A DNA stretch of 64,000 nt. It comes from Megachile rotundata. Taxonomy: Eukaryota > Arthropoda > Insecta > Hymenoptera > Megachilidae. Below the pieces are notes generated by a model. The model ran no database searches and was not told the DNA's origin. It worked only from the letters and a program-made list of their open reading frames with translations. Shown here piece by piece: positions 57,831 through 64,000 of this stretch (position 1 is its first letter; each line of letters starts with the position of its first letter). The stretch lies in contig NC_134995.1 of NCBI RefSeq assembly GCF_050947335.1, positions 9,524,501 through 9,588,500 on the forward strand, in the 5' to 3' direction. The translations under genes were made by a program, and so were the position numbers.

Positions 57831-58372
57831 TACATCGATCGTGTAAACAAATTATGTGGCGTAACGGACGTCATTCTCATCCTTAGAAAAGATTACTATC
57901 TCGAACGTTTTGTTCAGAAAGTATGGCTCCGAGTTACGTACATAAGCGCGCGAGTTCAATGGCATCAGAAACAGTAACACCAATACGATGCGGTGTACAA
58001 TAATTACATAGGTGTTCATTCAGAGGATCGGCCACGTTTCGCAATGATTCAGAAGCAAATGTAGGATACATTCCAACAGATACGAAAGCACATCGCACGG
58101 TGACTCACTCATCTGTGTCATAGAAGTCATACGTGTGTGTATATAGAGGATCCTCGAAATTGTCGCCCCGGGCGTTTTCAACAAAGCGTATCCAATGGTG
58201 CGCAAAAAATTGCGCGACCTCTCTGTTACGCCACTCGAGGATCGATCAAATTGATCCCTCGGAATCGCTTCGTCTATGTTGTCGCTCCATTAGAACGAAA
58301 CATTTCAATTCCATGGGAGATTCCAATTTTTACCGTTATGCTTTTCTATTTTAAAAATGATATTGCGTCTTG
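57831..58372. other. Unique spacer
   Basis: CpG-containing. The 73-codon ORF at 58133 and the 151-codon one at 58137 (running into the minisatellite) are not supported as genes. Confidence 0.45.
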
Positions 58373-59035
58373 CGACTTTGGGGATTTCAGGAATTTGGGG
58401 AATTTTATGAATATTGGAGATTTTGAGAATTTGGGAATTAGGGAAATTTGGGACATTTGGGGAATTTGGAGAATTTGGGGAATTTTCAGAATATTGGAGA
58501 CTTTGAGAATTTGGAAATTTGGGGAATTGGGGAATTCGGGGAACTTGGGGAATTTTCAGAATATTGGAGATTTTGAGAATTTGGAAATTTGAGGAATTGG
58601 GGAATTTTCAGACTATTGCAGATTTGGATAATTTGGGAATTTAGGGAATTTGGAGAATTTTCAGAATATTGGAGATTTTAAGAATTTGGGAATTTGGGGA
58701 ATTTGGGGAACATGGGGAATTTTCAGAATATTGGAGACTATGAGAATTTAGGCATTTGGGGAATTTAGGGAATTTTAAGAAGTTTCAGAATATCAAAAAT
58801 TTTGAGAATTTGTGAATTTGGTGAATTTGGAGAATTTTTAGAAGTTTCAGAATATTGGATTATTTGAGATTTTGGGGAATTTGAGGTATTTGGGAAAATT
58901 TGAGAAATTTCAGAATATTGGACTGTTTGAATATTTGGAGAATTTATGCTATTTACGGAATCTTTAGAAATTTCAAAATATTGTAAACTTTGAGAATTTG
59001 GGAAATTTATAAAAATTAAATAGAAAAGCCAGAAC
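58373..59035. repeat. GGGGAATTTTCAGAATATTGGAG minisatellite
   Basis: Compound units of roughly 60-100 bp: gggaattttcagaatattgg, agattttgagaatttggaa and atttggggaatttggg. Confidence 0.92.
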
Positions 59036-60060
59036 AAGAGATTTATGAATCTAGATACCTATGTAGAGATCTAGAAATGTATACACCTATAGTAATGTAT
59101 AGGTACCTTGAGACTTAAGGATCTAGGGATATAGTACTATACACCCAGCGATCTAGAAACCAAAATCTAGGATCTCCCATCTAGATCTATAGACTACAAT
59201 CCATGATCTAAAATCCCAGAGATCTATACATTTAAAAATTGAGACATCTCAAAGTCCATAAATCCAAGTACACCTCAGCAGCCCCTTACGCCCTTAGACA
59301 CCGCATTCCGTTATATCCATGCCTCAAAAGATTAATTCGAATATCGTCCGTTGAAGCGCAGTTACAAGAACTTTACCGTTATCCAATTCCCCGGGCCATA
59401 AATTAGACGTTCCGAGGGTAGAGTTATCGGTCGCAGAAATAGAGGAGGGTGCGCAGTTTCGATATCGCGTTTCTCGTAGGTCGTCCGATATCGTTTTCGT
59501 GCAACGGCGATATACAGAGACGCACCATACATACAGGTGGCGGTAAACTTCGATCAAGATTCACGAACGTCTGTGACCCCGCCAGAAGGTACGTGATCCC
59601 CGCGGAGTCGCCAGTTTCCAGGTCGAAAAGTTCGAAAGTGGTGCACACGTCGCGGATCCGGCGACTTACGGCGAGGCGAGTTCGCGCGGATCGAGAGAAT
59701 ACGAGAGAGTCACGCCGTGAGCTAGTTTCCGAAGCGGATCGTCGAAACCGCGCTTATGTGCGCTACCGACGATTTAGCACGCCGGAACTCGATGCTTATT
59801 GGCGCGGATCAAAGAGTTTTCTAGATGAACGCCGGCCAACAAAGAGAAAAAAGAGACGGGGCTTACTTTCGCACGATTTCCCCTTGGGGACCAAGGACGA
59901 TCGATGTCAAGGTCATACGGCCGCGAATCTTGAACCGAGTGGAGGACACCAATACGCGGACACGAATAAGGCGATCGAGATGCTCTCCGGAATAAATTCT
60001 GCTCGACGTCGATTGTACGTGCCGATTGTTGCCGTCCTTAGGATGCTTTAGGATTGTTGA
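59036..60060. other. Unique island with a long GTG-started open frame
   Basis: Degenerate agatctag/tatacacct words at 59040-59280, then CpG-rich unique sequence. A plus-strand frame is open for about 200 codons (59449-60051) but its first codon is GTG, the first in-frame Met is near its end, and there is no domain I recognise. It could only be part of a spliced exon, for which I see no good splice sites. GC content makes such an open stretch less surprising. Confidence 0.35.
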
Positions 60061-60390
60061 GGATGTGGGTCGAAACTTGAGAGATTTTAATTTTTGTGCT
60101 TGGGGATTTTAGGACTTTTGTATTTAGGGAGAGCTTTTGAATTTTCGCGGTTTTTCTGTTATCGAATTTTCGAATTTTTGAGTTATCGAATTATTGGATT
60201 TTTGAACTGTTGAATAGTTGAATTTGTGGAGAAATACTTTTCTGTTCAGGAGTGCGATTCTTCCCTTCTTTTCACTTTCGTATGTTGCTTTCCTTAGTAT
60301 TCTCGATATTTAGCTGCTAGTTAAGTGTCCATCAGTTGGAAGACGTATTTTGGTAGTACCGTGGTGTTGAGCAAATGGAGTTCGAGAAAT
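60061..60390. other. Unique spacer
   Basis: Short repetition of gaatttttgagttatcgaat-like words near 60160-60220. No gene. Confidence 0.5.
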
Positions 60391-60570
60391 TACAATTTGG
60401 AATTTAGGAATTTGGAAACTTGTGAGATCTAGGGAATTTTGAGAATCAAGGATTTTTGGACTTGGGAACTTGTGAGATTTAGGGAATTTTGAGGATCAGG
60501 AATTTGGAAATTTGGGAACTTGTGATATCTAGGAAATTCTAAGAATTAAGAATTTGAGGACTTGGAAATT
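60391..60570. repeat. TGTGAGATCTAGGGAATTTT minisatellite
   Basis: About three ~60-bp units of the 3.2-kb family: acttgtgagatctagggaat and gagaatcaaggatttttgg. Confidence 0.85.
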
Positions 60571-61535
60571 TGGGAATTAGTAAATTAGTAAATTAGTAAA
60601 TTAGTAAATTAGTAAATTAGTAAATTGGTAAATTAGTAAATTAGTAAATTAGTAAATTAGTAAATTAGTAAATTAGTAAATTAGTAAATTAGTAAATTAG
60701 TAAATTAGTAAATTGGTAAATTAGTAAATTAGTAAATGAGCAAATTGGTAAATTAGTAAATTGGTGAATTGGTAACTTGGTGAATTAGTAAATTGGTAAA
60801 CTGGTAAATTGGTAAACTGGTAAATTATTAAATTGGTAAATTAGTAAATTAGTAAATTAGTAAATTAACAAATTAGTAAATTAACAAATTAGTAAATTAG
60901 TAAATGTGCAAATTGGTAAATTAGTAAATTGGTGAATTGGTAAATTAGTAAATTGGTAAATTACTAAATTGGTAAATTACTAAATTGGTAAATTACTAAA
61001 TTGGTAAATTGGTAAACTAGTAAGTTGGTAAATTGGTAAATTTGTAAATTCGGAAATTTTTTAAATTGGTAAAGTAGTAAATTGGTGAATTGGTAAATTG
61101 GTAAATTGGTAAATTAGTGAATTGGTAAATTGGTGAATTGGTAAATTGGTGAATTGGTAAATTGGTAAACTGGTAAATTGGTAAACTGGTAAATTGGTAA
61201 ACTGGTAAATTAGTAAATTGGTAAATTAGTAAATTATTAAATTAGTAAATTAGCGAATTAGCAAATTAGCAAATTAGTAAATTAGTAAATTAGTAAATTA
61301 GTAAATTAGTAAATTAGTAAATTAGTAAATTAGTAAATTAGTAAATTAGTAAATTAGTAAATTAGTAAATTAGTAAATTAGTAAATTAGTAAATTAGTAA
61401 ATTAGTAAATTAGTAAATTAGTAAATTAGTAAATTAGTAAATTAGTAAATTAGTAAATTAGTAAATTAGTAAATTAGTAAATTAGTAAATTAGTAAATTA
61501 GTAAATTTATAAATTAGTAAATTAATAAAATTATA
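60571..61535. repeat. 8-bp array (TAAATTAG)n, ~120 copies
   Basis: Two nearly pure (taaattag)n stretches (about 60585-60740 and 61270-61510) flank a mixed centre with taaattgg, taaactgg and tgaattgg units. The period is not a multiple of three but TAA/TAG occur in every frame, so no ORFs form. Confidence 0.96.
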
Positions 61536-63130
61536 AATTTCTAAAATTGAATGCTTAGACTTGGATTTAAAAATGCTTAGATTTAAGAAAATTTTTAAAT
61601 CTGTATACTAGCAATCGTCCCACTTAAAAAATCCCGAACCCTAAAGCTATAACAATCCTCATACCACCTCTTCTAGATTAGCCGAAAACAATTAACCCTA
61701 AGCCCTCAATCGAAACCCCCAAAAGCCGTCTTACGGTTCCTCAAAATGTTCATCGCCCGATCGATCGCGCACACGCGATTTAATTCCGCTCACGTGATCG
61801 CATTCCAGAAAATCTCATTCGAAAAATTGCACGCATCCGGCGTGTACCGCAAGCCGTTCCAGAAGGAAATAAATTCAACTCGTGTGACCCGTACGCTCCG
61901 AGGATAAGCGATTTTTAGCCGGTTGATTTTATTGGCCGTTTCAAGTGGACGATTTTACTTAACACTTGCCATTAGTTAGCGGCCGTAATCCTTTCCATCG
62001 CGCGCATCTAGAATTCAACGATCTCTACGCAACGGTGATCGCGCCACCGAAATCAGGAATCAGGAACAACCGGATGTAGAAGTGTTTTATACGTGTCGTG
62101 CCAGCCGTGTATGTGGAACGAAGTGCAGTAAATCGGGCGCACTGCCACGGAATACAACGTGACCCCGGCTACGTGCCCGTTCAAATTCGTATGCTCCTTC
62201 GGCCTTTACATACGTCATCTTCGCTCGTTTGCATCGTGACCGATGCAATAATTATAGGAAATCGATGAGACATTCGAGGATGCTCTTCGAATTCCATTTA
62301 CCTCATTACCTGTCAAGTTTTTATTTCGATCTTGAGTACATTTTTTACTCCCTATTTTGAACATTCTAAAAATCCAGAATCCAGAAATTCCTGCACTCTG
62401 GAATTTTATTCCAACTGTTTACATCTGGGAGTTTCTGGTGCAGCAAAGTGACGATAGCCACAAAGATAATATCATCCTCAGGTTTCCTTGAAACTTCATC
62501 CTCGTAATCCCGTTTAATGCGAGAAGAGTCCCTCGAAAATTTGCCATCACGGGCAAGTAAAAAAAGAAAGGACTATGCAGAAACTTCTCCGGCAAGAAAA
62601 TTGACAAAACTAGTAGAATGTTATTCTCGAATTTCTTTGAAACTTCATCGTCTTAATCCTCGTTAATCCTCGTTAAAAATAAGAGGAGAAGTCAAGTATC
62701 CCTCCGCGGGACACGATCGTAAATTGTCTAACAATTACTGGAGATAAAGGTAATTAAAATAGATGGCATAAAAAACGTCTGCTAGAAGAAAGTAACGATC
62801 CGCGTCACAAAGACGCCATTATTCTCGAGATTAGCCGAAACTTCGTCTTCTTAATCTTGTTTAATTTGAGGAAGATGAAAAGTCGGGTATCCTGGTGCAC
62901 GGTATAATCGTAAATTAACCAGCCATTACTATGTTACGGAGAGAGTGGGTCAAGAGCAATTCCGCGAGTCTAAAAGAACGTTTTAAAAGCAAGCGTATCG
63001 CGTTAATGCAGACCGTGCTTAAGCCACCGAATGTCCACCATTACTCTTTCGTACTGCCTTAAACCTCGATCCGTGTCGGCTATGTGTACCATGAGGCGAT
63101 AAATTGAGCGTCTTTTAATTTGCGATTTCT
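61536..63130. other. Unique island; no gene recognised
   Basis: CpG-rich single-copy DNA at 61730-62270, then sequence with three loosely similar segments near 62460, 62630 and 62820 (ttgaaacttcatcctc, ttgaaacttcatcgtc and ccgaaacttcgtcttc, each followed by ttaat and gaagag-like words). Their ~170-190-bp spacing suggests an old tandem triplication. No ORF above 62 codons. Confidence 0.45.
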
Positions 63131-63139
63131 AGGAGCTGC

Positions 63140-63690
63140 GGATTTGAGAGATTTGTGGAATTTTGGGGGAATTTTGATATTTGGGAATTTGGGTTATTGG
63201 ATTTGAGAAGTTTGAGAAGGTTAAGGAGGTTAAGAAGGTTAAGAAGTTTAAGAAGTTTAAGAAGTTTAAGAAGTTTAAGAAATTTAGGAACTTTGAGAAA
63301 TTTGCAAAATTTGAGAATTTTGTGTATTTTGAGATGTTTGAGAAGTTTGAGAATTTCCAGAAGTTGAAGAAGTTTGGGAAGATTAAGAATATTACAAAAT
63401 TTGAGAAGTTTGAGAAATCTGAGGATTTTGCAAATTTTTAGAAGTTTAGGAAATTCGAGAAGTTTGCGAAGATTAAGAGATTTGAGAAATTTGGTAATTT
63501 TTACAAATTTGAGAAGTTTGAGAAGTTTCAGAAGTGTCAGAAATTTAGGGAATTCAAGGGCTTTAAGAAATTTGAAAATTTAAGAATTTTGTGAAATTTG
63601 AGACGTTTAAGAAATTTGGTAATTTTAAGAAACTTGCGTAGTTTGAGAATTTTTAGTAGTTTGAGAATATAAGAAGTGTACAGAATCTAA
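63140..63690. repeat. 9-bp AAGTTTGAG/AAGTTTAAG array and relatives
   Basis: The core (gtttaagaa)n at 63240-63290 is pure; elsewhere gaagtttgagaa and aatttgagaa words. Frames read as Phe-Lys-Lys or Leu-Arg-Ser repeats (69-86 codons) and are artefacts. Confidence 0.92.
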
Positions 63691-64000
63691 AAAATTGAGT
63701 TGAATGTCATATTCAAATTCCTGCGTCCCCAAATTTCAACATCCCAAAATTCCTAGATTCCCCATATTCCTACGTCCCCAAATTACAACGTCCCGAAATA
63801 CCAAACTCCCAAAATCCCTGCAATCCCAAAACCCTCCCAAAATTCCCAAAATCCTCCTCAAATCTCCCAAACTACCATCTTCCCAAAGTCGCAACCTCCT
63901 CACATCCCTCACATCATCTCGCTTTATGTCCCCATTTTACTTACTCACCATATATCTTATTTAACCACCGCATGCCTTCAACCACCTCATTTTCCCCCAT
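63691..64000. repeat. CCCAAATTTC/CCCAAAATTCC minisatellite, continuing past window
   Basis: Words cgtccccaaatttcaac and cccaaaattcc, the reverse orientation of the neighbouring array, so two arrays of opposite skew meet near 63700. The 86-codon plus-strand ORF is a repeat product. Confidence 0.8.

Noticed and set aside
59449..60051. 200-codon non-repetitive ORF
   Set aside because: First codon is GTG and the only Met lies near the C-terminus; no recognisable domain and no good splice sites, so not called as a gene.
1..64000. CRISPR array
   Set aside because: Many arrays have 30-50-bp periods, but units lack unique spacers between conserved repeats and the DNA is eukaryotic.

Overview
This window looks like a eukaryotic, most likely insect and probably hymenopteran (bee, wasp or ant), chromosome segment. 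There is no prokaryotic gene layout. Long ORFs are almost all by-products of tandem repeats, and there are consensus GT-AG splice sites. The bulk is AT-rich, with CpG-dense unique islands and scattered CCTAA/TTAGG-type words. The taxon is inferred from composition and motif style; no species is claimed.

Layout: roughly half of the 64 kb is tandem repeat DNA, in about 40 blocks separated by 0.3-1.5 kb unique islands. Repeat types run from 8-bp and 9-bp words (10.6, 19.2, 30.2, 60.6 and 63.2 kb), through 15-, 16-, 30-, 34-, 39-, 45-, 49- and 67-bp minisatellites, to satellite-length arrays of about 94 bp (25.3 kb), 147 bp (54.2 kb), 150 bp (28.6 kb), 191-203 bp (21.3 kb) and 412 bp (15.4 kb). 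Where the period divides by three, both strands stay open for hundreds of codons, so those ORFs are not annotated as genes. A recurring GGATTT/AATTT/CTAGGG word family appears in both orientations from 3 kb to 63 kb.

Mobile DNA: three copies of a non-autonomous, TA-flanked inverted-repeat element (ends CAGGGTG...CACCCTG) enclose CpG-rich ACGCGT minisatellites (15.09-16.67, about 34.78-36.22 and 39.75-40.62 kb). Two copies lie in inverted orientation and share a further ~0.4 kb outside the apparent terminus. A separate 30-bp array with its flanks is duplicated at 26.9 and 32.35 kb.

Genes: the only exon I can support well is an 80-bp minus-strand internal exon at 14540-14619, with good acceptor and donor sites and a single open frame. 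A GC-rich minus-strand first-exon candidate ends in a consensus donor at 49271. If both belong to one gene, the phases agree and they bracket a ~34.6-kb intron made largely of repeats, so the window may be mostly the 5' intron of one minus-strand gene. I could not recognise the protein. A GAGA- and CpG-rich island at 46.35-46.95 kb could be an alternative promoter. A tRNA-like (SINE or pseudogene) sequence lies at about 14.74 kb. No rRNA, CRISPR array or intact transposase was seen.
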